Assembly (NCBI RefSeq): GCF_009193155.1
Contig: NZ_VUKD01000002.1
Span: forward strand, 62,001-126,000
Direction: 5' to 3'
DNA length: 64,000 nt
Source: Georgenia subflava
GTDB taxonomy: Bacteria; Actinomycetota; Actinomycetes; Actinomycetales; Actinomycetaceae
The notes under the pieces were generated by a model, which was not told the DNA's origin, did not search any database, and saw only the letters and a list, made by a program, of their open reading frames with translations. Position numbers and translations under genes: made by a program. Positions 17,465 through 24,901 of this stretch are shown one piece after another; within the stretch, counting starts at the first letter, position 1, and each line of letters begins with the position of its first letter.

Positions 17465-18397
17465 ATGACCCATCCGAGGAGCGCTCACCCCTGGTCGTCC
17501 CGACCGCGTATGCCTTTGATCCTGCGGCTGGTCATCGTCGGCGCCGGTGCGTTGGTCATCTGGCTCGCGATCGCGTCGCTGGGCACGGTGCTGTGGGACG
17601 AGGAGATGTCGCTGGCGAGGCACCTCGCGAATGCTCTCTCGGCTTTCGTGCTGGCTGGCTTGCTGGTCGTAGTTGCACGCAAACTGCTCGATCGCCGCCC
17701 CGTCGCGACGCTGGGGCTGACCCGAGGTCTCGTGGCGGTGCGGGACCTGCTTTACGGCGCATTGACGTGGCTGCTGCCGGCCGCCGTCGGGCTCGGAGTG
17801 GCGCTGGGAGCGGGGTGGCTGCAGATCGAGATCAACGCGACGGTCGCCGAGACCATCGGCGTCGTGCTGCTGTTGATCGTCCTAGTTTTCGTCTACGAAG
17901 CCTTCCCAGAGGAACTGGTCTTTCGCGGGTACATCTACCGCAACCTCACCACCGCCATGGCCCCGTGGCTTGCCATCCTGGCGCAAGCACTGATCTTCGC
18001 CGCTTTCGGCACCACCTTGTGGGTGGTCACACACGGGTGGGGCGTTCTTCTTGAACGACTCGTGATGTTCTTCGGGATGGCGGTCGTCGCGGGTTGCATC
18101 CGCCTGATCTCCGGCTCGATCTGGTCCGCCGTCGGCTTCCACCTGGCATTCCAGGTGGTGATGCAGATGTTCCTATCGGGCCAGTACCTTGAGGTCTCGC
18201 TCAGCGACGACCGGGCGTTCATCGTGGCCACGGCGGTGGTCGCCTTCGCGACAGCCGCCACGATCGCCGGAGCATTTTGGCGGGGTCAACCGAACTGGAC
18301 CCGCCCTGAACCCGACACCGCACTCCCGGCGGCTCACGCCACCAGCCGACGCTTGAGCAAGTCAGATGTCGCCGCCGTGCGGCGTTCCCGACGATGA
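17465..18397 (+). CDS. CPBP family intramembrane metalloprotease
   Basis: A 310-residue membrane protein with about eight hydrophobic segments. The CPBP/Abi signature is FPEELVFRGYIYRNL (the EExxxR motif, about residues 142-156). A second motif, HGWGVLLERLVMFFGMAVV, and a third with His (WSAVGFHLAF) complete the predicted metal site. The family includes CAAX-type prenyl proteases and bacteriocin self-immunity proteins. TAGCGT 6 bases before the ATG suggests a leaderless transcript. Substrate unknown. Confidence 0.9.
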   Translation: MTHPRSAHPWSSRPRMPLILRLVIVGAGALVIWLAIASLGTVLWDEEMSLARHLANALSAFVLAGLLVVVARKLLDRRPVATLGLTRGLVAVRDLLYGALTWLLPAAVGLGVALGAGWLQIEINATVAETIGVVLLLIVLVFVYEAFPEELVFRGYIYRNLTTAMAPWLAILAQALIFAAFGTTLWVVTHGWGVLLERLVMFFGMAVVAGCIRLISGSIWSAVGFHLAFQVVMQMFLSGQYLEVSLSDDRAFIVATAVVAFATAATIAGAFWRGQPNWTRPEPDTALPAAHATSRRLSKSDVAAVRRSRR

Positions 18398-18610
18398 GCA
18401 TGCACAAGCGAGGGGGGCGCTCGCGGGCGGCAGTGACCCGGGGATGACCGTGCGTCGAGCCGGCACGTCCGGCGGACGGAGGAACGCCCGGCGCCTCGTC
18501 ACGGTAGTGCGTCCCACGGAACCCGATCACCGCAAGCGGGTCGGGTCGGTGATCGGCTGACTGGGCGGCGACCGGCGTAGTTGCCAGGGCGTCGGACTAC
18601 AGTCGCGGTC

Positions 18611-19057
18611 GTGACGCGAGTTCTTGTGACCGGCATGTCAGGTACCGGGAAGTCGACCGTCCTCGATGAGCTACAGCGGCGCGGCCACGCCGTGGTCGAC
18701 ACCGACTACGACGGATGGACGCTCCCGAACGGCACCTGGGATGAACCGCGGATGGCGAAGCTTCTGGCCGATCATCGCGATGTCGTCGTGTCCGGCACCG
18801 TGGAGAACCAAGGCCGGTTCTATGACCGCTTCGAACATGTGGTCCTGCTCAGCGCGCCGCTCGAGGTGCTGCTGCAGCGCCTGAAGACCCGGACGAACAA
18901 CCGCTATGGCAAGTCGGAAGAGGAAACGGTGGAGGTGGCGAACTACCTCCAGACGGTCGAGCCGTTGCTGCGGCGACGTGCGACGGTCGAGCTGGATGGT
19001 CGGCGTTCGGTGTCGGCACTGGCGGACGCGGTGCAGCGCCTCGTCTCGCTGCCCTGA
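18611..19057 (+). CDS. P-loop kinase-like AAA family protein
   Basis: A 148-residue nucleotide kinase-like protein. The Walker A loop is GMSGTGKST (residues 8-16). VVDTDYDGW, HRDVVVSGTVENQGRFYD (Walker B-like), LKTRTNNRYGK (lid) and a final VRRLV-type helix follow, matching the shikimate/adenylate kinase topology. The substrate is unknown; such small kinases can act on metabolites or antibiotics. The GTG start is supported by TACAGT 7 bases upstream (leaderless). Confidence 0.82.
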   Translation: MTRVLVTGMSGTGKSTVLDELQRRGHAVVDTDYDGWTLPNGTWDEPRMAKLLADHRDVVVSGTVENQGRFYDRFEHVVLLSAPLEVLLQRLKTRTNNRYGKSEEETVEVANYLQTVEPLLRRRATVELDGRRSVSALADAVQRLVSLP

Positions 19058-19232
19058 TTGGCGGCGACCGAGCGGATCCATCATGGTCCGGATAGCGACC
19101 CACGAACGGAACGTTCGCATGCGGGCGATAGGAGAGCCTGTTGCCGTCCGCCCAGAGTGACGCTGGCCAGTGGCGAATACAGCCGCGAGCCAGCGGCGAT
19201 GATCGCCATGTGCGCCCGGCTAAGGTCCCGTC

Positions 19233-20060
19233 ATGGACGCTATCCCGCTGACCAGTTTGCTGCCCGTGGGCTTCGATCCGAAGCAGTACAAGGTCCACTT
19301 CGCCGTCTGGAACCAGAGCAAGTATCCGATTGACGTGCTAGCGAACAACCACGAGGAGTGGCAGGGGTGGAACTCGTGGCGAAGTGCGAACAACGACTTC
19401 AATCGCGAGTTCATCTTCTCGATGGCTCAGGACAAACACGACGCGACGCTCTGGCTCTTCGGCGGGATCTGGGAGGTCCTGGAGCGCAGGCCTGAACAGC
19501 AGGCACATTCGTACACCGTGTCGCTACGTGAGGACCTGATGGGCCCGTTCATCCGCCGCCTTTGGGTGCGCCATAGGAGGTCCGGTCGGAACATTCGCCA
19601 GAGGATGGAATCGGTCCTGCCCGCGATGACAGTCTCCTCGATCCTCGAGGAGCCGTTCGCCGGTGACCCGTTCCCGGGGCACGATCGGATCAATCACAGC
19701 CTCGCCGATCTTCAGGCTGTCGTCAGCGCGGCTCGCGCTGACTGGCGGATCGCGTTGGAGAGCATGAAGGGCGTCTACGTCATCCACGACAAAGAGACCG
19801 GGCAGCGGTACGTCGGCTCCGCGTATGGCGACACCGGAATCTGGCAACGCTGGGACACATACGCGGCCACGCTGCACGGCGGCAACGTCGGGCTCAAGGC
19901 ACTCCTCGAGGAGAAGGGCGATGAGTACTACCGGACCAACATGCGGTTTGCGCTCCTCGAGTACTGGTCGATGCGTACCGACGACCACCATGTCCTGCAG
20001 CGCGAGTCGTACTGGAAGGACGTGCTCCATGCGCGATCGTTGGGGCACAACAAGAACTGA
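19233..20060 (+). CDS. GIY-YIG nuclease with unassigned N-terminal domain
   Basis: A 275-residue protein. The GIY-YIG domain occupies about residues 178-265: KGVYVIHDKETGQRYVGSAYG (GVY at 180-182, YVG at 193-195), GIWQRW with the likely catalytic Arg206, and a Glu in ALLEYW. Residues 1-170 form a separate domain with many Trp (NQSKYPIDVLANNHEEWQGW, DKHDATLWLFGGIWEVLERR) that I do not recognise. It could be a homing or restriction-type endonuclease, or a stand-alone defence nuclease. TAAGGT lies 6 bases before the ATG (leaderless). No methyltransferase is adjacent. Confidence 0.85.
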   Translation: MDAIPLTSLLPVGFDPKQYKVHFAVWNQSKYPIDVLANNHEEWQGWNSWRSANNDFNREFIFSMAQDKHDATLWLFGGIWEVLERRPEQQAHSYTVSLREDLMGPFIRRLWVRHRRSGRNIRQRMESVLPAMTVSSILEEPFAGDPFPGHDRINHSLADLQAVVSAARADWRIALESMKGVYVIHDKETGQRYVGSAYGDTGIWQRWDTYAATLHGGNVGLKALLEEKGDEYYRTNMRFALLEYWSMRTDDHHVLQRESYWKDVLHARSLGHNKN

Positions 20061-20465
20061 CTGACTGCCGAGCAGCGATGCCGAAGGTCTGACTCGGGTC
20101 CATGGATCGGCCACTCTTGTGAGCCGCGTCATTCCGCCACGAGCGACTGTTATGGCGAGCGGGGGGAGCCCGGCGCGGTGGCCGCCGCCGCCCCGAAGGT
20201 GGCCGTTAGGGGATCCGCTACTGGTGATCGGACCGTCGACGCGCGGGGATCGTCAGCTCCGCCCGCGAGGCTTACAAGACGGTCCTCCTGCGGGACTTCT
20301 GGATCTGCCGAGATTCGGATGGGTCCTCGCACTCACAAGCTGGGGGCTGCCTGGGTGGGAAGCGTGTCAGGACCGCCGCGGTCCAGGTCGCCTCCCTGCC
20401 CGCGGGGTCGAGGGCCGGAGCCTCCTTGCGGCGCACGATGGCCTGCTGCGGACGGGTGGTGCGAC
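20061..20465. other. Intergenic stretch, no gene recognised
   Basis: About 400 bp between the nuclease and the WYL gene, which converge here. No reading frame shows convincing codon bias or a ribosome site, and no long hairpin is obvious. It could hold degraded sequence. Confidence 0.4.
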
Positions 20466-21455
20466 TCAAGGATTCTGTGGAATAGCTGTGGTGCCGGCGC
20501 CGCGCGCCGCGCTGACTCGGAGGCGGTCGGACAGAGCAAGGACCTCGTCGCGCAGGGCGTCCGGTGTGATCACCTCGAAGTCCCAGCCGAGCCCGGCGAG
20601 CATGCAGGCCATGCCGTCGAGGTGCTCGGCGCGCGTCTCGAGGAGCACACCGTCGACGTGCTCGCTCAGGCGTCCTACGCTCGGGGGCAGTCGCTCGGCC
20701 GCATCCGTAAGGGTGGTGCGCAGCACGACGGAGACCTCGTGCGACCACATGACCTTCGCGATGCCCGACACGACCTGCGTCCTGGGGTCGAAGTCAGCAG
20801 GCACGACGTAGGAGCCGTCGCCCTGCTCGACCGAGGCGATGCGGTCCAGACGGAAGGTGCGCACCTCATCACGGCCGTGGTCGTGTCCGGTGACGTACCA
20901 CCGGCCGGAGTGGAAGACCAAGCCGTAGACATCGAGCTCACGCCGCGACTCCCGCCCGTCCCACGCGGTGTACGCGACCACGACGGTGCGCCGCGCCTGC
21001 GCAGCTGATGCGAGACGGAGCAGCGTGTCGGCGCCGACGGGAGCGGTCACACGCGCCGGGCTCGTGAACTGTGCACTCGACAGCAGGCTGTCGAGCCGCT
21101 GGCCCAGGACCTGCGGCAGTACACGCGACACCTTGGCCAGCGCGCTCGCCGTCGCCGCATGGGCGGTGGTGGCAAGCCCCTCGCGTTCCGCGGCCCTGAG
21201 GCCCAGGACGACAGCAACGGCCTCGTCGTCAGTGAGCATCAGCGGCGGCAGCTTGTAGCCCGGTGAGAGCCGGTAGCCGCCGTACCTGCCCCGCTGCGCC
21301 TGGACGGGAATGCCGAGGTCGGCGAGGTGCTCGGCATAGCGCCGGACCGTGCGCTCGTCGACCCCCAGCCGATCAGCGAGATCGCCGACCGTGCGCTGCC
21401 CGCCCGCCTGGAGCAGCTCCAGCATGGCTAGCACGCGAGCGGTCGGGCGGGTCAC
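20466..21455 (-). CDS. WYL-domain transcriptional regulator (YafY/PafC type)
   Basis: A 329-residue regulator. The N-terminal HTH_11 domain (residues 1-65) includes LLQAGGQRTVGDLADRLGVDERTVRRYAEHL followed by the wing GRYGGYRLSPG. The WYL domain (about 140-220) includes VVVAYTAWDGRESRRELDVYGLVFHSGRWYVTGHD, then a C-terminal WCX extension. WYL domains sense nucleic-acid or nucleotide ligands in some relatives. The GTG start follows GAGGAGG. It is divergent from the hydrolase gene, with a perfect palindrome between them. Confidence 0.9.
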   Translation of the reverse strand: MTRPTARVLAMLELLQAGGQRTVGDLADRLGVDERTVRRYAEHLADLGIPVQAQRGRYGGYRLSPGYKLPPLMLTDDEAVAVVLGLRAAEREGLATTAHAATASALAKVSRVLPQVLGQRLDSLLSSAQFTSPARVTAPVGADTLLRLASAAQARRTVVVAYTAWDGRESRRELDVYGLVFHSGRWYVTGHDHGRDEVRTFRLDRIASVEQGDGSYVVPADFDPRTQVVSGIAKVMWSHEVSVVLRTTLTDAAERLPPSVGRLSEHVDGVLLETRAEHLDGMACMLAGLGWDFEVITPDALRDEVLALSDRLRVSAARGAGTTAIPQNP

Positions 21456-21488
21456 GGCCCTCCTCGGCGTTGGCGGGAAGCAACTGTG

Positions 21489-21503
21489 ATGCAGATTCTG
21501 CAT
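21489..21503. promoter_or_regulatory. Candidate WYL-regulator operator
   Basis: ATGCAGATTCTGCAT is a perfect 7-1-7 inverted repeat between the WYL gene (start 21455) and the hydrolase gene (start 21546). A partial second copy (GGATTCTGCC) lies 8 bases further. This is the position expected for the regulator's operator. Confidence 0.6.
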
Positions 21504-21532
21504 ACCGGGCGGATTCTGCCCGCAAGCCAGCC

Positions 21533-21538
21533 TAGCGT
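21533..21538 (+). promoter_or_regulatory. Candidate -10 for hydrolase gene
   Basis: TAGCGT, 7 bases before the ATG at 21546, with no Shine-Dalgarno. The palindrome at 21489-21503 sits about 40 bp upstream of the inferred start. Confidence 0.4.
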
Positions 21539-21545
21539 TGTCTCC

Positions 21546-22292
21546 ATGACCAACAACACCACCAACTACGTTCTCGTCCCCGGCTTCTGGCTCGGCGCCT
21601 CGGTCTGGCGCCCTGTCGCAGACGCGCTGAGTGAGCGCGGCCACGTCGTGCACGCCGTTGACCTCTCAGGCATGGGCGAGCGCGCCCATCTCGCCTCCCC
21701 CGAGACCGATCTGACGACCCACATCGACGACGTCGTGCACTTGCTCGAGCAGCAGAACCTGCACGACGTCGTACTCGTCGGCCACAGCTACGGCGCCCTC
21801 GTGACGACTGGCGCGGCGGACCGCGTGCCTGAGCGGGTGGCGCGCCTGGTCTACATCGACTCGGGGCCCCTGCCGGACGGCATGGCACAGGCCGACTTCG
21901 AGGGACCCGAAGCGCGCGCGGCCAACGACGAACTGGTCATGACACAGGGCCAGGGCTGGAAGCTCGCGCCGCCGCCCTGGTCCGTACTCGCCGCCGATGT
22001 GGCCGGAGTAGATGACACCGCCGTCGCCGCGCTGGTCGAAGGCTCGCAGCCGCAGCCCTGGCTCACCGCCACCCAGCCGGTCGCGCTCACCGGCGCCTGG
22101 GAGCGGCTGCCACGGACGGGCGTGCTGTGCAGCTTCAGCCTTGAGCAGCTGCAGCAGATGGCACCGCACGCACCAGTGTTCGCGCACATGGTCGACGGCG
22201 ACTGGACCTACGTCGAGCTTCCGACATGGCACTGGCCGATGATCAGCCGACCGGCGGAGCTCGCCATGGTGCTGGACTCCGTCAGTCGCTAA
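21546..22292 (+). CDS. Alpha/beta hydrolase (EstC/salicylate esterase-like)
   Basis: A 248-residue alpha/beta hydrolase. NYVLVPGFWLGASVWRPVADAL gives the oxyanion strand-turn (PGFWLG), VGHSYGALV is the nucleophile elbow, and an Asp on the path to VDGDWTYVELPTWHWPMI plus His in THWPM-type sequence complete a catalytic triad. The family includes esterases and hydroxynitrile lyase-like enzymes. Divergent from the WYL regulator, which probably controls it. Substrate unknown. Confidence 0.9.
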   Translation: MTNNTTNYVLVPGFWLGASVWRPVADALSERGHVVHAVDLSGMGERAHLASPETDLTTHIDDVVHLLEQQNLHDVVLVGHSYGALVTTGAADRVPERVARLVYIDSGPLPDGMAQADFEGPEARAANDELVMTQGQGWKLAPPPWSVLAADVAGVDDTAVAALVEGSQPQPWLTATQPVALTGAWERLPRTGVLCSFSLEQLQQMAPHAPVFAHMVDGDWTYVELPTWHWPMISRPAELAMVLDSVSR

Positions 22293-22373
22293 CCGCTCAC
22301 GCCCACCGCACGCTCATGCCGCGAGATCTACCGGACGAGGGTCGCCCAGTGGGAGCGCAAAGTCCCCAGCCCG

Positions 22374-22379
22374 TACGCT
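22374..22379 (+). promoter_or_regulatory. Candidate -10 for small membrane protein gene
   Basis: TACGCT, 6 bases before the ATG at 22386. It supports a leaderless mRNA and a promoter separate from the hydrolase gene. Confidence 0.35.
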
Positions 22380-22385
22380 GGAGAC

Positions 22386-22619
22386 ATGAACCGTTACCTG
22401 ACCGATCAGCGCGATCGCCCGGTTAGCGCGTTTGTAGCCGTCGTCGTAGCGCTCCTCACCGCCGGCTACATGCTGCCGTGGGCGGTTGCGGCCCTGCGCG
22501 GCAAGTCGAACCACTGGACGATCTTCTGGATCAACCTGTTGGGCGGCTGGACGGTGATCCTGTGGGTCGTTGCCCTCGTGATGGCGTTCAGCTCTCACAA
22601 GACGATCGGTCGCTACTGA
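22386..22619 (+). CDS. Superinfection-immunity-like membrane protein
   Basis: A 77-residue two-span protein. AGYMLPWAVAALRGKSNHWTIFWINLLGGWTVILWVVALVMAF matches the pattern LPWxxAxxRGKxN..IFxxNLxxGWTxxxWxxAL of the T4 Imm-like superinfection immunity family (PF14373). In phages the prototype blocks DNA entry by other phages; chromosomal copies are common and mostly unstudied. The family assignment is fairly secure, the antiphage role is not. Confidence 0.8.
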   Translation: MNRYLTDQRDRPVSAFVAVVVALLTAGYMLPWAVAALRGKSNHWTIFWINLLGGWTVILWVVALVMAFSSHKTIGRY

Positions 22620-22809
22620 TCGCGCCATCGCGACCGTGCCAGTTTCGCCTCAGCGAATCACCAACGGCAGTTCGCACGGGTCGTCGGCGCCCACGTCGAA
22701 GACGTCAATACGAGTCGTGGTCATAGTGCCCGGAACGTCCTGGGTCCTGGGGGCCTCGCCCCGGGCCGGCGCCCACGGAAGCGGATCGGCTATCGGGAGC
22801 GTGAGGCTC

Positions 22810-23400
22810 TCAACCGGCAACTCTGCCGAGGCCAGGCCCACCGTCTTGAACGCTCGGTCGAATGGCGGAATAGAGGAGCATGTCGACGGGGGTGCCGTCG
22901 ATCACCTGATGTTGTCGCAAGAGACCCTCGCGGTGGTATCCGGCGACCTGGGCGACCCTTTCGGACGCCACGTTCCAAGGCTCGATGTGCAACTCGATGC
23001 GCTGTACCTCCGGTAGCGTCCACGCGAACGCCGTGAGAGCTTGCAGCGCTTGACTGGCCAGCCTGCGGCGGCGGTGCCTCGGCGCTATGCAGTAGCCCGC
23101 CGTGGCGCGGCCCTGATCAATGGACGCAAGCGAGAGCGCTGCTCCACCGACGGCTTCGTCGGACGCGGCCAAGGCGACGCAGAAGGAGTAGCCGGCCCCG
23201 GTGGTGAGCCGGTTGTGCTGGCGTTCGATGTAGCCCAGCGCTCCGTCACGGTCGGTGTTTCTGGGCAAGGTGCCGATCATTGAGAGGTACGGGTCGCCGG
23301 ACAGGTCGACCAGCATAGGCGCGTCGTCCTCGGCGAAGGCCCGAAGCTGAACGTCGCCATGACGTGGCGCCTCGCCTGGCATCTGCAAGGGAAGATCCAT
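22810..23400 (-). CDS. GNAT family N-acetyltransferase (RimJ/RimL-like)
   Basis: A 196-residue acetyltransferase. VQLRAFAEDDAPMLVDLSGDPYL is the N-terminal strand-helix, GGAALSLASIDQGRATAGYCIAP leads to the acetyl-CoA loop RHRRRRLASQAL (Q/RxxGxA-like), then VQRIELHIEPWNVASERVAQVAGYHREGLLR typical of RimJ/L-type protein N-acetyltransferases. The C-terminal 15 residues are Gly-rich and unconserved. The ATG at 23400 is assumed; neither it nor the upstream GTG (23436) has a clear ribosome site. Confidence 0.82.
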   Translation of the reverse strand: MDLPLQMPGEAPRHGDVQLRAFAEDDAPMLVDLSGDPYLSMIGTLPRNTDRDGALGYIERQHNRLTTGAGYSFCVALAASDEAVGGAALSLASIDQGRATAGYCIAPRHRRRRLASQALQALTAFAWTLPEVQRIELHIEPWNVASERVAQVAGYHREGLLRQHQVIDGTPVDMLLYSAIRPSVQDGGPGLGRVAG

Positions 23401-23793
23401 GCCGGCAGCATCCAGCACGCGTTGCCCTGACGCCACGGAGAATCCACCACACCCTAGATATGCGTCCCGATCGTCGATCGCATTCGGTCCGCGGGCGGGC
23501 GGAGCGGACCTCGAAGCTGATCAGGCGTCGCAAACAATCGTGGCTGCACGACGAGGCCGAGGTGATCGACACCACGCACCTCACTGCCGCGCAAGCCGCT
23601 CTGCAGATCGCAGGGACCATCAAAGTGGAGGTGAGCGCGTCGACTCGAAGAGATCTCGACTCTCCCTGACGTATAGGCAGGTGTCGGCGCATACCGGCTC
23701 TTCAGAACCGAGGGTGTGTCGTTGTCTGAGGCGGCCGACCACAAGGAGCGACCGGCCGATGCAACTGGCGGGGTTGCGGAGCAGGCTGAGCCG
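23401..23793. other. Gap with a possible kinase-like gene fragment
   Basis: No intact gene is seen. On the plus strand, about 23500-23669 reads TSKLIRRRKQSWLHDEAEVIDTTHLT... in one open frame; DTTHLTAAQAALQI resembles the C-terminal end of P-loop kinases. The upstream part needed for such a gene is missing, so this may be a degraded remnant. Confidence 0.3.
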
Positions 23794-24151
23794 TCAGGCC
23801 CCGGCCTCCTTTCGCGATGCCCGCGCCAGCCGTTCGACCAGATCGTCCGGGATCGGTTTGCGCGGCGAGAAGGTGATGCCAGTCTTGGTTGCCTTAAGGC
23901 CGGCGGCCGCGATTTCTTCGGCATGCTCGGAGATGGCGTTCAGCAAGCAGTGCGGGCTGTATCTCCTTCCAGGCGGCCGCATAGCTCGCCACGACCGAGC
24001 CGTCGATCTTGAACCCCGGCATGTTGTAGGCCACGATCTCCTCCGCTTCTGGCAGGGCGTGGGCCAGAAGTGCCCGCAACCGTTTCAGCGAGGGCCGGAA
24101 GGGCTCGGGCGCCGCGGCAATGTAGGCGTCGTGGTCGGCAATCGTCGTCAT
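23794..24151 (-). pseudogene. DUF1801 gene disrupted by a small inversion
   Basis: The first part reads MTTIADHDAYIAAAPEPF to AYNMPGFKIDGSVVASYAA, and the last part, in another frame, reads AISEHAEEIAAAGLKATKTG to a normal end: together a DUF1801 (YdhG-like) protein of about 118 residues. Between them the minus strand is nonsense, but the plus strand of 23939-23974 encodes FSKQCGLYLLPG, the segment the family needs here (compare AAF-xxxxGFYPTPSG). Inverting these 36 bp and removing one base restores the full reading frame. Length is 358 nt, one more than a whole number of codons. Confidence 0.82.
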
Positions 24152-24327
24152 GGCTGTGGCTCGCTTCCGATACCCATTCTCTTCAAGGCCGTTGCTCCTG
24201 CCTCGTGCGTTTCTGTCGTCCGGGGGTTCGGACCAGCCTGCCACCCGGGGATGTCGACGGCCGCTCGCGAGTCGCACAACGGGCCGAAGTTGTCGAAGGT
24301 GTCCTCGACGTCGACCATCAGATCCAC
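24148..24327 (-). CDS. Possible small ORF overlapping the DUF1801 gene
   Basis: A GTG-started frame of 59 codons (VDLMVDVEDTFDNFGPLCDS... to GIGSEPQP) whose stop overlaps the DUF1801 ATG by 4 bp (ATGA), the usual coupling geometry. The first 35 codons have normal GC-rich third positions. A TAG lies just upstream of the GTG, and no Shine-Dalgarno is visible, so it may equally be the 3' remnant of a longer gene. Confidence 0.3.
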   Translation of the reverse strand: MDLMVDVEDTFDNFGPLCDSRAAVDIPGWQAGPNPRTTETHEAGATALKRMGIGSEPQP

Positions 24328-24336
24328 GGCGACCAG

Positions 24337-24798
24337 CTATCGGACGTCGAAGCGGTGCGGGATGGTGTCGCTGCCCTCCCGGTACGGCGTGAAGCCCATG
24401 GCCGAGTAGTAGGCCAGGGCAGGCGAGTTGTCGATGCCGATGCTCGCGTCGATATGCCTCAGCCCGGCGGCCTTTGCCGCTGCCAGCGACGTGGCGAAGA
24501 GGCGGCGACCTATTCCGCTTCGACCAGCGGCAGGATGGATGTGCGTGCCGATGATCCCCCACCCCTCAGCCACGTCGTACGGGTTCCCGGGCCACGCCCG
24601 CTTGAGCGACTGGAAGCCGACAACCCGACCCTCCTGCTCGGCGACGGTGCACGCGACCCTGTAACGCATGTCGAGGTAACGCTCGCGAACCAGTGCGACG
24701 TCGACCGGGCTCGCCCGCAGGCCTGCCCGGTAGATCGCGTTCTGAACCTCGGCCATGTCCTCAGCATCAGTTGGCCGTGCCGGCCGGATCTCCGTCAT
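24337..24798 (-). CDS. GNAT family N-acetyltransferase
   Basis: A 153-residue acetyltransferase: EIRPARPTDAEDMAEVQNAIYR (beta1-alpha1), VAEQEGRVVGFQSL, then GWGIIGTHIHPAAGRSGIGRRLFATSLAAAKAAG with the acetyl-CoA pyrophosphate loop (RSGIGRRL), and IDNSPALAYYSAMGFTPYR, the GNAT motif B. CAAGAT 6 bases before the ATG fits a leaderless start. Substrate unknown. Confidence 0.9.
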   Translation of the reverse strand: MTEIRPARPTDAEDMAEVQNAIYRAGLRASPVDVALVRERYLDMRYRVACTVAEQEGRVVGFQSLKRAWPGNPYDVAEGWGIIGTHIHPAAGRSGIGRRLFATSLAAAKAAGLRHIDASIGIDNSPALAYYSAMGFTPYREGSDTIPHRFDVR

Positions 24799-24901
24799 GT
24801 GTCCATCTTGCTGCCCCGGGCGGGCGCACGGTCGGGCGCTGACCGGCGTCTCGGCGTTCGTGGGGTGACGGCGTCGGGCGCCACGACTTGGCGCCGCGAC
24901 C

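Noticed and set aside
19103..19117. LexA/SOS box upstream of the GIY-YIG gene
   Set aside because: CGAACGGAACGTTCG resembles an actinobacterial SOS box, but GAAC and GTTC are separated by 5 bases where 4 are needed.
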